Below, piece after piece: positions 7,319-16,933 of a stretch of 64,000 bases of DNA. The DNA lies in the NCBI GenBank assembly GCA_023426125.1, contig JAFABI010000060.1, positions 62,001 through 126,000 on the forward strand, given 5' to 3'. The stretch is from Bacillota bacterium (GTDB lineage Bacteria; Bacillota; Clostridia; Acetivibrionales; DTU013). The position numbers were made by a program, and so were the translations under genes. The notes under the pieces are model-generated. The model ran no database searches. It had not been told where the DNA came from and saw only the letters and a list, made by a program, of their open reading frames with translations. The number at the start of each line of letters is the position of its first letter. Positions within the stretch are counted from its first letter, which is position 1.

Positions 7319-9004
7319 ATGAAGAGTTGGTCCAAATACATTTGCATTCTATCAGCACTGGTAATGATCTTTTCTTTTGCAGCTTGCGGGAGCGGCATAG
7401 CACAGAACACAACAGAAGAAAAAGCCGGTACGGTGGAAAGCGGCAGCGCCGATGCGACAACTGATCCGGCAAACGCAGACTCGTCTTTTGCAAAATTTAA
7501 AGGAGAACAACTCTCTTATTGGCATCCGTTCAGTACAACCTATATTAAATCAATGGATGATAACATTGTAATGCAGGAACTGGAAAGAATAACCGGCATA
7601 AAGATTAAATTCATAACACCGGCCACAGGTCAGGAGGATGAAGCTTTTAATCTTATGATAGCCTCGGGAGACTATCCGGACTTGATTAATTGCAGGGATT
7701 ATAAAGGCGGAGGTATCAAGGCGGTAAAAGACGGCGTGTATTTAAAACTGAATGATTACATTGCCGAATATGCTCCCTACTATACGGCTGTAATGGCTTT
7801 AAAACCGGATATTGCAAGGCAGACCAAGGAAGATGACGGCACCATATGGAGTTTCAAATCCATTCAGATCGATGACGAGCCGTCATGGGCAGGTCCTACC
7901 ATCCGGAAGGATTATCTTGACAAGCTGGGCCTTCAGATGCCTGTGACCATTGGCGATTGGCATACGGTCCTGACCGCTTTCAAGGAAAAGGGAAATATAG
8001 AAACACCGATGCTGCTGCCGTTGAACAGATTTTATGCCGCCGATGTCTTTTCGGGTACATACGGCTCCTCCACCGGCGAGTTCCTCAATAAAAACGGCAC
8101 GGTGATTTATGGACCCATCGAACCGGGGTTTAAGGAGTTTCTCTCCTTGATGAACCAATGGTATAAGGAAGGGCTTGTGGACAAGGATTTTGCCACACGG
8201 GACGATAATAGCCTGGACGCCCAGATTACTTCAGGAAAAGCAGCCTCCTGTGCAACGACCTTCTATGGAAGCTTCAGTTCCTATGAACTTGCAGGAAAGG
8301 CCACAGATCCCAACTTCAATTTTGTACCGGCTCCCTATCCGGTAATCAACAAGGGCGACGATGTTTCGACCGCTTTGCATATAGGAAACAAGAATTGGAA
8401 TTCCAAAGGCTGCGACCTTGCCATCAGTACAAAGTGCAAGAATGTTGAGGCGGCGGTGAAATGGATAGACTACCGTTACTCGGAGGAAGGGTTCATGCTG
8501 TTCAACTATGGCGTTGAGGGCGTTTCCTACAATTGGGTCGATGGGCCCATGGAATTCAAGTTCGGTTCTTCTTTCTTCTCTCCGTCACTGCAGGAAAAGA
8601 TAAAGACGAAGCATCCGGAATATTCGGAATTAATGACAAATAACCCGGATGGGGTTGACGCAAATACTGCTGCGTATAAATATAAAGCTCCTTATGTTGC
8701 CCAGCTGAGGAATCCATTGTCCTTTGTATTGTCCGACGCGGTGTATGATGCCATGGATGTCTGGAGCAAGCCGGGCAAGGACTATAAACTGCCGCCTCTG
8801 TCCATCACCGATGACGAAGCGCAGGTGGAGAGTGACTATATGTCGCAGATTACTACATACAAGGATGAAATGGTGATGAAATTTATTATGGGGATAGAGC
8901 CTCTTGGTAATTTTGACAAATATGTTGCTCAAATCAAGAACCTGAATATTGATAAGCTTATAAAGGTCAGGCAGGATCAGCTTGACAGGTATCTAAACAG
9001 ATAG
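7319..9004 (+). CDS. extracellular solute-binding lipoprotein of a CUT1-type sugar importer
   Basis: 561 residues from the ATG at 7319 (AAAGGAGG site); a longer frame from 7223 has no signal. The signal peptide ends in the lipobox FAAC with Cys23 as the lipidated residue. A Ser/Thr/Ala-rich linker follows, then the binding fold (LSYWHPFSTTYIKS, YPDLINCRDY, GTIWSFKSIQ). At about 560 residues it is in the long class of binding proteins that pair with LplB/YtcP-type permeases. It captures a sugar or oligosaccharide outside the membrane. A 14-bp hairpin follows the gene, then both permease genes. Confidence 0.93.
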   Translation: MKSWSKYICILSALVMIFSFAACGSGIAQNTTEEKAGTVESGSADATTDPANADSSFAKFKGEQLSYWHPFSTTYIKSMDDNIVMQELERITGIKIKFITPATGQEDEAFNLMIASGDYPDLINCRDYKGGGIKAVKDGVYLKLNDYIAEYAPYYTAVMALKPDIARQTKEDDGTIWSFKSIQIDDEPSWAGPTIRKDYLDKLGLQMPVTIGDWHTVLTAFKEKGNIETPMLLPLNRFYAADVFSGTYGSSTGEFLNKNGTVIYGPIEPGFKEFLSLMNQWYKEGLVDKDFATRDDNSLDAQITSGKAASCATTFYGSFSSYELAGKATDPNFNFVPAPYPVINKGDDVSTALHIGNKNWNSKGCDLAISTKCKNVEAAVKWIDYRYSEEGFMLFNYGVEGVSYNWVDGPMEFKFGSSFFSPSLQEKIKTKHPEYSELMTNNPDGVDANTAAYKYKAPYVAQLRNPLSFVLSDAVYDAMDVWSKPGKDYKLPPLSITDDEAQVESDYMSQITTYKDEMVMKFIMGIEPLGNFDKYVAQIKNLNIDKLIKVRQDQLDRYLNR

Positions 9005-9036
9005 GGCCTGTAAAGGTTTGTTACAGGTGTAAAGGG

Positions 9037-9069
9037 TTGTATGGGAAGGAGAGGATCCTTCCCATACAA
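9037..9069 (+). promoter_or_regulatory. intra-operon hairpin after the binding-protein gene
   Basis: Perfect 14-bp inverted repeat TTGTATGGGAAGGA / TCCTTCCCATACAA around a GAGGA loop, with no U-run behind it. It is better read as an mRNA-stabilising or partial read-through element that raises binding protein over permease than as a full terminator. Confidence 0.75.
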
Positions 9070-9100
9070 TAATTATTTTATTGTGGGAGGATGACCTCTT

Positions 9101-10030
9101 TTGAGTGATATAACCAGGTCTAAAAAGGACAGTATCATCTTACTGGATATAAAAAGAAACAAATACATCTATATTATGCTTCTGATGGTGGTTGCATGGT
9201 ATTGCATCTTTTGTTATGCGCCTATGTACGGAGCAATTATCGCTTTCAAGGATTACTCCATCGGACGCGGTATTTTCAATAGCCCATGGGTTGGCTTCAA
9301 ACACTTTATATCCTTCTTTCATGATATAAACTTCATCCGCATTGTAAAAAATACTTTTCTGATTAACATATATGATATCCTGTGGGGATTTCCGGCACCG
9401 ATCATTATGGCATTGCTTCTAAATGAAGTAAGAAGCAGGTATTTTAAAAAGACCATACAGACGTTGACCTATTTGCCTTACTTTGTATCCATGGTGGTCG
9501 TATGCGGCATTATTATTGATTTTACTTCCTCAAATGGTATTATAAACCAGCTGATTTCCAATTTGGGCATTGAAAAAACGAATCTGCTGAGCAAAAGCGA
9601 GTATTTCAGGACAATCTATATCAGCAGTGGAATATGGCAGAACGTGGGATGGGGAAGCATTATCTATTTGGCTGCATTGACAAATATCAGTCCTGAGCTC
9701 TACGAATCAGCTGTAATCGACGGGGCCGGAAAATGGAAGCAATTGGTCCATATTACTTTACCCGGCATAGCATCTACCATCATTGTCCTTTTGATACTCA
9801 GGATGGGCTCTATCATGAGTGTAGGCTTTGAAAAGATTATTCTGCTTTACAATCCGCTTACCTACGAAACCGCGGATGTCATAGCGTCCTATGTATACCG
9901 TAAGGGCCTGTTAAATGCGGATTACAGCTATAGTACGGCAATCGGACTGTTCAATTCCGTTATCAATTTCTTATTTCTTGTAGGGTCCAATTGGCTCTCT
10001 AAAAGACACACGGAAAGCAGCTTATGGTGA
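9101..10030 (+). CDS. ABC sugar permease, LplB type
   Basis: 309 residues from a TTG at 9101 with GGGAGG ten bases upstream; the ATG at 9091 is out of frame and stops after five codons. The opening YIYIMLLMVVAWYCIFCYAP leads into GAIIAFKDYSIGRGI, a hallmark of LplB-like permeases. The EAA loop that docks the ATPase is ESAVIDGAGKWKQLVHITLP. About six transmembrane helices. It forms a heterodimer with the next gene product in the cytoplasmic membrane. Confidence 0.93.
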   Translation: MSDITRSKKDSIILLDIKRNKYIYIMLLMVVAWYCIFCYAPMYGAIIAFKDYSIGRGIFNSPWVGFKHFISFFHDINFIRIVKNTFLINIYDILWGFPAPIIMALLLNEVRSRYFKKTIQTLTYLPYFVSMVVVCGIIIDFTSSNGIINQLISNLGIEKTNLLSKSEYFRTIYISSGIWQNVGWGSIIYLAALTNISPELYESAVIDGAGKWKQLVHITLPGIASTIIVLLILRMGSIMSVGFEKIILLYNPLTYETADVIASYVYRKGLLNADYSYSTAIGLFNSVINFLFLVGSNWLSKRHTESSLW

Positions 10031-10042
10031 GGGGTGGTTTTT

Positions 10043-10933
10043 ATGGTAACAAGGTATACGTTCTCTGAAAGAGTATTTAGTTTATTAAATGCAACTTTTT
10101 TATTATTATTTGCTTTGGCATGCATCTATCCATTGCTGTATGTAATTTTTGCCTCCTTCAGTGATCCCAGGCTGTTAATGCAGCATGAGGGCCTGATGCT
10201 TTCACCCAGGGGATTTACCTTGAAGGGGTATGAGCTGGTACTGAAGAATCCCAATATTGAAGTAGGGTTTCTCAATACATTTTTTTATGTGATCGTCGGA
10301 ACTGCTTTCAGCATGATTCTAACTTGTTTCGGAGCATATGCCCTGTCCAGGAAACGGGTTTTCTTTGCCAGGTATGTATTGATTTTTATTACAATAACCA
10401 TGTTCTTCAGCGGGGGTCTGATCCCCTTTTATCTGACGGTCAAAAGCCTGGGGATGTACAACACCCGGTGGGCTATCATTATCCCAGGCGCTATAAGCAC
10501 ATGGAACATGATTATTATGAGGACCTCCTTTATGGAGCTTCCCGAAAGCCTTGAAGAATCTGCAAGGATCGATGGGGCGAAAGATTTTACCATCCTTTTC
10601 AGGATCATTATCCCTTTGTCCAAGGCGATCATGGCAGTGATGGTCCTGTTTTATTCCGTAGGGATGTGGAATTCCTGGTTCAACGCATCCATATTTCTCG
10701 GTGACCGGAAGTATTTCCCTATCCAGTTGATCCTCAGGGAAATCCTTGTTACAAATGACAAGTCAAATATGCTTCAGGTATTAAGCGGCATCAGCGCCCA
10801 GTCTGAGAGCATGTACCGCCAGCTTGTGCAATATACGACCATTGTTGTGGCGACGGTGCCGATTCTGTTTGTATATCCGTTTCTTCAGAAATATTTTGTG
10901 AAGGGCATTATCGTAGGCTCGCTGAAAGGCTGA
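10043..10933 (+). CDS. ABC sugar permease, YtcP type
   Basis: 296 residues from the ATG at 10043 with GAGGGGTGG five bases ahead; an in-frame GTG at 10034 overlaps that site. Family features: YPLLYVIFASFSDP after the first helix, GGLIPFYLTVKSLG, and an EAA loop ESARIDGAKDFTILFRIIIP. The ending FLQKYFVKGIIVGSLKG is typical. It pairs with the LplB-type permease 12 nt upstream. No ATPase gene follows. Confidence 0.93.
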   Translation: MVTRYTFSERVFSLLNATFLLLFALACIYPLLYVIFASFSDPRLLMQHEGLMLSPRGFTLKGYELVLKNPNIEVGFLNTFFYVIVGTAFSMILTCFGAYALSRKRVFFARYVLIFITITMFFSGGLIPFYLTVKSLGMYNTRWAIIIPGAISTWNMIIMRTSFMELPESLEESARIDGAKDFTILFRIIIPLSKAIMAVMVLFYSVGMWNSWFNASIFLGDRKYFPIQLILREILVTNDKSNMLQVLSGISAQSESMYRQLVQYTTIVVATVPILFVYPFLQKYFVKGIIVGSLKG

Positions 10934-11018
10934 TAAACAACGCGGGGCAAACCCGGGCTTCTTATGAAGAGCACACAGCGTAACAGGGTTATAGAGGATT
11001 AAAAGGAGCATCAAGGTT

Positions 11019-13658
11019 ATGGAGACAATCATTGATAGGAAAGCCCAGCAGAGTGGAATGGCGCTTGGCGGTATCGGGACCGGAACTGTAGAAATCAATC
11101 AGAATGGAACCTTAACGGACTGGCACATAGCTAATCTGGGCAAATGGGCAAGTGCAGACAAAAAAAGGCAGCTGGAAAAGCTATATGATGATGAAAGGAA
11201 TGTGCTGCCCTTTTACCTTAGAACCAGGCAGGGAGATGAGCTGCCTAAAATTAGGAAGCTGTCCCATGATGCAGACGGGGGAGAGTTCCGTTCCATGATG
11301 TATTCGTGGCATAAGGAGGTCGGGGAAATACATTATGAGGCTGCCTTTCCTGTTTGCAAACTGCAATATATGGATGACAGCCTCCCGGTAAAAACTCACG
11401 CTGAATTCAGTTCGCCTTTTGTCCCGCTGGATTCCAGGCTGACTGGAACTCCGGGCTTCTTTGCAGTTTTTTTTGTAGAGAACGTCACCGGCCGGGATGT
11501 GGAGGTTTCGTTGATGGGCAAGCTGAAAAATCCCGTCAATCGGGGCTTGACGAACCGCTGGCTGAGAAATGTGGTCAATAAAAGCGACGACCGTATTACC
11601 CTGCTGATGAAAAGCGATTCTCCCGAACCCCATCCGCAAAACGGCAGCATCTGCTTTTCCATAAGCGGCGAAAAAGCGGAAACCAGCTTCATTCAAAGTG
11701 ATTTCTCACCTTTCTTTGCCAATTATGTGCTGCACGGCGGTTTCGGGGCGACGGAGGAATCCTACCTCTTCGACTTCCGGGACAAGGGCAGGCTGCCGGA
11801 CCTGGGCGTCGAGATATTGCCCGAAAGCATTTTGAATTTATCGGATCAACAGATTGAGCTTTTCAGCGATCCGCAGGTGGATGCCGTCATGGAACAGCTG
11901 CTTGAAATGGCCAGTGCAAGCCGTCCTTACCATCGCATCCTCGAAATCGACAGGGATATTCTTTCCTGCCGGAAGGGGAAAATTCAATTTATCCGGATGA
12001 TTTTAAATAACATGAAGGCAATGCTGAAAGATGAGGAAGGGCGGGAAGCATGGGGAGATGCCGCCTTGTGTTCCAGCTTTGTACTGGGTCCGGGGGAAAG
12101 GAAGAAGGTCCAATTTATTGTTTCCTGGTACTTTCCCAATCATTACAGTGATGCAGGGCGTTTTGTCGGGCATAGGTATGCCAAGTGGTTCAAGGATGCC
12201 AGGGATGTCAATGATTTTCTGCATAGGCATTGGCAAGAGATTTTAAGCAAGGTTGAAGGATTTTCCGATACGTTGGGTGATTCCGATGCGGACGTCTGTC
12301 TTATTAATAGCTGGACAAATCAATTAAATACGCTGCTTAAATGCTCATGGTGGTCGGAACAGGGCGATTTTGGCCTTTGGGAGGGCTATGGAAGCTGCGG
12401 CTTTCATACGACGGACATCACCTATCAGGGCTCCTTCGGCATTTTGGCGCTATTCCCGGATTTACAGCTTGGACAGATGGAGCTGGGGGCAAGGTTTCAA
12501 AGGGAAGATGGCAGAGTCCATCACTTTTTTACTCCTGATTTTTACTCGGTAGACAATGGCTTTGACCGGGTAGACATGAATCCGCAGTTTGTCCTTTTGG
12601 TTTGCCGCGATTATCTCTGGACCGGTAATGCCGGGTACCTGAAAAAGATGTGGCGGTATGTGGTGAAGGCCATGGAAAGCATGGAAAAACTGGATGGCAA
12701 TAACGATGGCCTGCCGGACCGTGAGACGCAAAGAAATACCTATGATGCGTGGTCTTTTAAAGGCACCCCTTCCTACATTTCCAGCTTGTGGGTGGCCGCG
12801 TTGCTTGCGGCATCGCGTATGGCTGATGATCTGGACGAACACCGGCTTAAATTAAAATGGCAGACACTATTGGAGAATGGGAAGGAAAGCTTCAAAAAAA
12901 TGCTGTGGAACAATGAATATTTCAGCCTGTGGGTAGATAATGAGGCAAGAGATGAATGCTGCATGGCAGATCAAATTGACGGGCAGTGGTATGCACAGCT
13001 CTTGGGACTGGGGAATTTCATTCCGGAACAGCTTATCCGGAGCGCCTTGAGAGCCGTTATCAAGTACAATTATCATCCGGAGACAGGACTTATCAATGCG
13101 GTTTACCCGGAGCATGCCAGCCCCACCCTGTATACTCACCGGAATGTTCAGGCGGAAAGCAACTGGTCGGGAATTGAGTTTGCTTTTGCATCGGCGTTGC
13201 TGGAAACCGGCATGGCGGAAGAAGCAAAGGAAATAGCGGGAAACGTCGACCAACGGTATTTCAAAGCAGGAAGGATTTTTAACCATGAAGAATGCGGCAA
13301 TCATTATTACAGGGCAATGGCAAGCTGGTCCCTTTTACTGTCTGTAACGGGCTTCAAGCTGGATGTCCCCAAAAATACCGTCACATTTGTTCCGCCGGCA
13401 GAAAACATTGCCGGACCCTGGTTTTCGCCTACGGGGTTTGGACATTTCCAAAAGCAGTCCAAAACATTTGAGCTGGTATGCAAGTATGGCAGGCTTGGCT
13501 TTGGCAAGCTTGTTCTCAATATCCGAAAAGACATTGGCGGAGTGCTGATGAATGAGAAAAGGATAAACTATGCGGTGATAGAAGACCAAAACTGCCTGAC
13601 AATAGACTTTAAGGAAAACATTGTGCTTCATCCTGGAATGGTACTAAGGATTCTATAA
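11019..13658 (+). CDS. GH116-family beta-glycosidase (GBA2/bile-acid glucosidase-like), cytoplasmic
   Basis: 879 residues with no signal peptide. The N-terminal half is a beta-sandwich (GGIGTGTVEINQNGTLTDWH, then AEFSSPFVPLDSR, both typical of GH116). The C-terminal half is an (alpha/alpha)6 barrel. By comparison with characterised GH116 enzymes the nucleophile should be Glu455 (in LWEGYGSCGFHTTD) and the acid/base Asp576 (in TYDAWSFKGTPSY). Family members cleave beta-glucosides or beta-xylosides, including glucosylceramide in animals. Position after the importer suggests that it hydrolyses the imported glycoside. The spacing between the two catalytic residues (121) is shorter than in the well-known members, so the exact subgroup is uncertain. 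Confidence 0.82.
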   Translation: METIIDRKAQQSGMALGGIGTGTVEINQNGTLTDWHIANLGKWASADKKRQLEKLYDDERNVLPFYLRTRQGDELPKIRKLSHDADGGEFRSMMYSWHKEVGEIHYEAAFPVCKLQYMDDSLPVKTHAEFSSPFVPLDSRLTGTPGFFAVFFVENVTGRDVEVSLMGKLKNPVNRGLTNRWLRNVVNKSDDRITLLMKSDSPEPHPQNGSICFSISGEKAETSFIQSDFSPFFANYVLHGGFGATEESYLFDFRDKGRLPDLGVEILPESILNLSDQQIELFSDPQVDAVMEQLLEMASASRPYHRILEIDRDILSCRKGKIQFIRMILNNMKAMLKDEEGREAWGDAALCSSFVLGPGERKKVQFIVSWYFPNHYSDAGRFVGHRYAKWFKDARDVNDFLHRHWQEILSKVEGFSDTLGDSDADVCLINSWTNQLNTLLKCSWWSEQGDFGLWEGYGSCGFHTTDITYQGSFGILALFPDLQLGQMELGARFQREDGRVHHFFTPDFYSVDNGFDRVDMNPQFVLLVCRDYLWTGNAGYLKKMWRYVVKAMESMEKLDGNNDGLPDRETQRNTYDAWSFKGTPSYISSLWVAALLAASRMADDLDEHRLKLKWQTLLENGKESFKKMLWNNEYFSLWVDNEARDECCMADQIDGQWYAQLLGLGNFIPEQLIRSALRAVIKYNYHPETGLINAVYPEHASPTLYTHRNVQAESNWSGIEFAFASALLETGMAEEAKEIAGNVDQRYFKAGRIFNHEECGNHYYRAMASWSLLLSVTGFKLDVPKNTVTFVPPAENIAGPWFSPTGFGHFQKQSKTFELVCKYGRLGFGKLVLNIRKDIGGVLMNEKRINYAVIEDQNCLTIDFKENIVLHPGMVLRIL

Positions 13659-13716
13659 AAATCAACATTCAATCGCGGAAAATTGATTAAAAATATCTGG
13701 CAAGGACGGTTAAAAA

Positions 13717-14573
13717 ATGATTACAAATACCGACAGGCTGGTAAAGTTGTCGCTGCAGGGAGAAATAAAGCATCCGGTCACAGCGAACCCCTATTACATT
13801 TCGAAGGAAGGCATGGCAAGTACGTTGCCCGCAATGGGAGGCATCACCTACAATGTAAAAGTCGGAGACCCGCTTTCGGCTGGGCTGCGGATCATGTGGA
13901 GCCGGGTGTTACCATGAAGAATGAGGAACAGGTGGCAAATGACGCTTTAAACCTGCTTGCCTGCATTGGTAACGAAGCGGTGGTCGCGAGCGGTGATGCC
14001 AAAGGGACAAAAGGATATGTTACCGGCACCCATGGCGGCGTTGAGCATATTATTGTTCATTTTGACGAAAACCTGGATAAAATGCTCATTGGCGACAAGA
14101 TCCTGGTGAAGGCATATGGCCAGGGCCTCAAACTGGAGGACTATCCCTTGATCAGACTATCAAACATAGACCCTGTGCTGTTTTCGCTGCTTGGAATAGA
14201 GGAGGGGCAGGGGAGGCTGAGGATACCTGTGGCGGGAATCGTTCCGGCACATTTGATGGGGTCGGGAATAGGCGACGCAAGCTGCAGCAGAGGCGATTAT
14301 GATATTACCACCACGGATATGGAGGAAGTAAGGAAAAACGGGCTTGATTTGTTAAGACTGGGTGATCTTGTGATGCTGAAGGACTGTGACAACAGCTATG
14401 GAAGGGCGTATTTCAAGGGCGCTGTGAGTATTGGGGTTGTAATTCATGGGGACAGCGCGCGTATGGGACATGGCCCGGGAGTCACAACAATAATGACCTG
14501 TAAGGAAGGCTTAATCGAAGGGATGATAACACCAGGAGCAAATATTTCTCAGTACATTTGTAAATGCGTATGA
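13717..14573 (+). pseudogene. DUF4438-family protein, split by a single-base frameshift
   Basis: The frame from the ATG at 13717 reads MITNTDRLVKLSLQGEIKHP and on to TYNVKVGDP, then goes out of frame near 13870 and stops at 13917. The continuation is in another frame (FGWAADHVEPGVTMKN to the TGA ending at 14573). Adding one base to the CCC run at 13869-13871 restores a roughly 285-residue protein, the length I recall for the DUF4438 family. Conserved blocks remain in the second part: NEAVVASGDAKGTKGYVTG, THGGVEHIIVHF and HGPGVTTIMT. The function of DUF4438 is not known. The defect is either a recent mutation or a sequencing error in a C-run; the rest is intact, which favours a recent or technical cause. 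Confidence 0.82.
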
Positions 14574-14693
14574 AATAATATGATTGGAATTGACCTGGCA
14601 TTGAATAGTAATATAGAATAGTAATAAAGAAGAAGCAGTGAGGATGCGAATAAATAATTTGCTGAAATGATGGGGGCTGATTGAATAAATAGT

Positions 14694-15602
14694 ATGCTTA
14701 AATTTTGTGAGGACGGCTATTTCAAAATAGTTCAGTTTACAGATGTACATTGGGCGAATGGCAATGAGAAGGATTTGAAGACCAGTTCTTTAATGAGGAG
14801 GGTGCTGGAAGAAGAAAAGCCCGAGCTTGTTGTGTTTACAGGTGACACCTCCGTCTCTGCCGATAATCTGAATTCGCTGAGGAAAGCGCTTGAGCCTGTA
14901 AATGAAGCTCAAATACCTTTTGCAGTTGTCTTCGGCAATCATGATGACGAGGAGGGGGAGAGCAAGGAGGCGTTACTCGAGGTTCAGAAGGAAAGCGGTT
15001 TGTGTCTGACAGAAGCAGGCGATCCCGGCATCAGCGGCCTGGGCAATTATATTCTGAAGATCAGCAGCAATGACGGGAAAAAGACGGGTTGGATTTTGTA
15101 TATGCTTGATTCCGGAACATACAACGAGAACGATAAGGTTAAAGGTTACGGGTATATTCAAAGGGATCAGATCAAATGGTACATGGATTCCTCCGAAGCT
15201 ATAAAAAAAGAGTGTGGCGATGTCCCTGCCCTTGCTTTTTTCCATATTCCTTTACCGGAGTACAATGACGTATGGCAGCTTAAAACCTGTTATGGCGAAA
15301 AGAATGAGGAAGTATGCTGCCCAAAGCAGAATTCGGGCATGTTCTCTGCGATGCTTGAAATGGGTGATGTCAAAGGGGTATTTGTGGGGCATGATCACGT
15401 AAATGATTATTATGGGGAATTATACGGGATCAAGCTCTATTATGGGCGAGGCACCGGGTATAATACCTACGGGCATGAGAACTTTGCACATGGCGCAAGG
15501 ATTATCAGGCTAAGAGAAAACCAGTTGGAGTTTGAATCATGGCTGCGGCTCGAGGATGGTACGGTTATTGAAAAACAGACCGAGCATCTTCCAAACCTGT
15601 GA
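14694..15602 (+). CDS. calcineurin-like metallophosphoesterase (Dcr2/purple-acid-phosphatase-like)
   Basis: 302 residues. All metal-binding blocks are present in order: FTDVHW, VFTGDTSV, VFGNHDDEE, AFFHIPLPEY and VFVGHDHVNDY. There is no signal peptide, so it should act in the cytoplasm on an unknown phosphoester. The only in-frame ATG is at 14694, and its ribosome site is weak (GGGGGC about 16 bases upstream). It closes the first sugar operon and is followed by a terminator. Related enzymes often occur at the ends of glycan-use loci; the substrate is not evident. Confidence 0.87.
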   Translation: MLKFCEDGYFKIVQFTDVHWANGNEKDLKTSSLMRRVLEEEKPELVVFTGDTSVSADNLNSLRKALEPVNEAQIPFAVVFGNHDDEEGESKEALLEVQKESGLCLTEAGDPGISGLGNYILKISSNDGKKTGWILYMLDSGTYNENDKVKGYGYIQRDQIKWYMDSSEAIKKECGDVPALAFFHIPLPEYNDVWQLKTCYGEKNEEVCCPKQNSGMFSAMLEMGDVKGVFVGHDHVNDYYGELYGIKLYYGRGTGYNTYGHENFAHGARIIRLRENQLEFESWLRLEDGTVIEKQTEHLPNL

Positions 15603-15616
15603 CCTTTATCTCAATT

Positions 15617-15641
15617 GCCAGCCTGAGTGCTGGCTATCTTT
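15617..15641 (+). terminator. intrinsic terminator of the first sugar operon
   Basis: GCCAGC/GCTGGC stem (15617-15622/15629-15634) with a CTGAGT loop, then TATCTTTTT. Confidence 0.82.
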
Positions 15642-15656
15642 TTATCTCAATTTTTT

Positions 15657-15939
15657 GGAGGTACTATGAAGCCGCAAGTTGATTTGCCAGCAATGATCAC
15701 CGCAGGATGAATTCCAGAAAATCAAGAAATCCATCCTTTCCATGGAAATGGAGCAGTTCAATGAGAGAGACCCTTGGCCATGTTATTGTGACGGAAGAAA
15801 GAAATACGCAGGGCACTGTCCCTGCGGGTTGCAAAAATTGAACCATCAGAAAATACTGAGCCTTTACATCCATCTTGTCCGAATGGTATATTGAGTCTGC
15901 AAACGGCATGCTCAATAGCGCATCTGACAATGAATTGGA
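15657..15939 (+). pseudogene. decayed coding remnant, unidentified
   Basis: TTGGAGG leads into ATG AAG CCG CAA, a 14-codon frame (MKPQVDLPAMITAG) that ends in TGA. Overlapping frames then carry fragments such as DEFQKIKKSILSMEMEQF, with stops and shifts. The start signal is good, so a gene once began here. The pieces loosely recall unsaturated-glucuronyl-hydrolase-type proteins, but not enough to name them. No intact gene lies between 15603 and 15951. Confidence 0.4.
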
Positions 15940-15951
15940 GTGATTTTAACG

Positions 15952-16923
15952 GTGAAGGCAGGGACTGGAATAACGAATGGGATAATCCATGAACGCCAGG
16001 AGTTCCATTTCCGGAAACGATTTAAAAATATCATCCGGGACAGGTATGCTTTATTGCTTATACTGCCGGTAGTGATCCACTTGTTTATATTCTGTTATAT
16101 CCCCATTTATGGCATTCTGATTTCCTTCCGGGACTTTCAGATGGGAGACTCCTTTTTTGCTCTGGGTAAGGATGCCAATTGGGTAGGATTCAAGCATTTT
16201 GTTGATTTCTTTCAATCCATGTACTTTGTAAGGGTAATGAAAAATACGATTTTAAACAGCCTTTTGACTTTGTTCATCGGCTTCTGGGTACCCATCGTTT
16301 TTGCGCTTTTATTAAATGAAGTCTTTCACAAAACCTTTAAAAGGGTTGTTCAATCCGTCAGCTCGCTCCCGTACTTCATTTCATCGGTTGTTATCGTAGG
16401 GATCGTCGTCAGCTTTGTAAGTAAAGACGGCCTGGTCAACAACATCATCGAATTGCTTGGCGGGGAGCGGGTTCAGCTTCTCAATGAACCGCAATATTTC
16501 AGGTTGATTTACATCCTGACGAATATCTGGCAAAATTTCGGATGGGGTGCAGTTCTATATCTTGCATCGATATCGTCGGTATCTCCATCATTGTATGAAT
16601 CGGCAAATATTGACGGCGCGAACCGCTGGCAGAAGATGATACACATAACGGTTCCCGGGATTGTACCGACCATTGTGGTCATGCTGATTTTGGCCGTCGG
16701 GGGCATGCTGAACTCGGATACCGAAAGGATTCTGCTGCTCTACAATCCGTTGATTTATGAAACTGCCGATGTGATTGGAACCTATATTTACAGGATCGGG
16801 CTTGTCAAGCAGGAATACAGCTATTCGGCGGCGGTAGGCTTATTTACCAACGTAGTGAATTTCATCCTGCTGATGATTGCAAATAAAGTCAGCAACCGCA
16901 TCAGTAATTACAGTTTATGGTAG
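15952..16923 (+). CDS. ABC sugar permease, LplB type (second importer)
   Basis: 323 residues from the GTG at 15952 with TTGGAG upstream; another in-frame GTG at 15940 overlaps that site. After a charged N-terminus (HFRKRFKNIIRDRYAL) come the LLILPVVIHLFIFCYIPIYG helix and ILISFRDFQMGDSFF. The EAA loop is ESANIDGANRWQKMIHITVP. The next permease starts 10 nt downstream. It opens the long locus that runs without a strand change to 33778. Confidence 0.92.
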   Translation: MKAGTGITNGIIHERQEFHFRKRFKNIIRDRYALLLILPVVIHLFIFCYIPIYGILISFRDFQMGDSFFALGKDANWVGFKHFVDFFQSMYFVRVMKNTILNSLLTLFIGFWVPIVFALLLNEVFHKTFKRVVQSVSSLPYFISSVVIVGIVVSFVSKDGLVNNIIELLGGERVQLLNEPQYFRLIYILTNIWQNFGWGAVLYLASISSVSPSLYESANIDGANRWQKMIHITVPGIVPTIVVMLILAVGGMLNSDTERILLLYNPLIYETADVIGTYIYRIGLVKQEYSYSAAVGLFTNVVNFILLMIANKVSNRISNYSLW

Positions 16924-16933
16924 GAGGCGTCGA

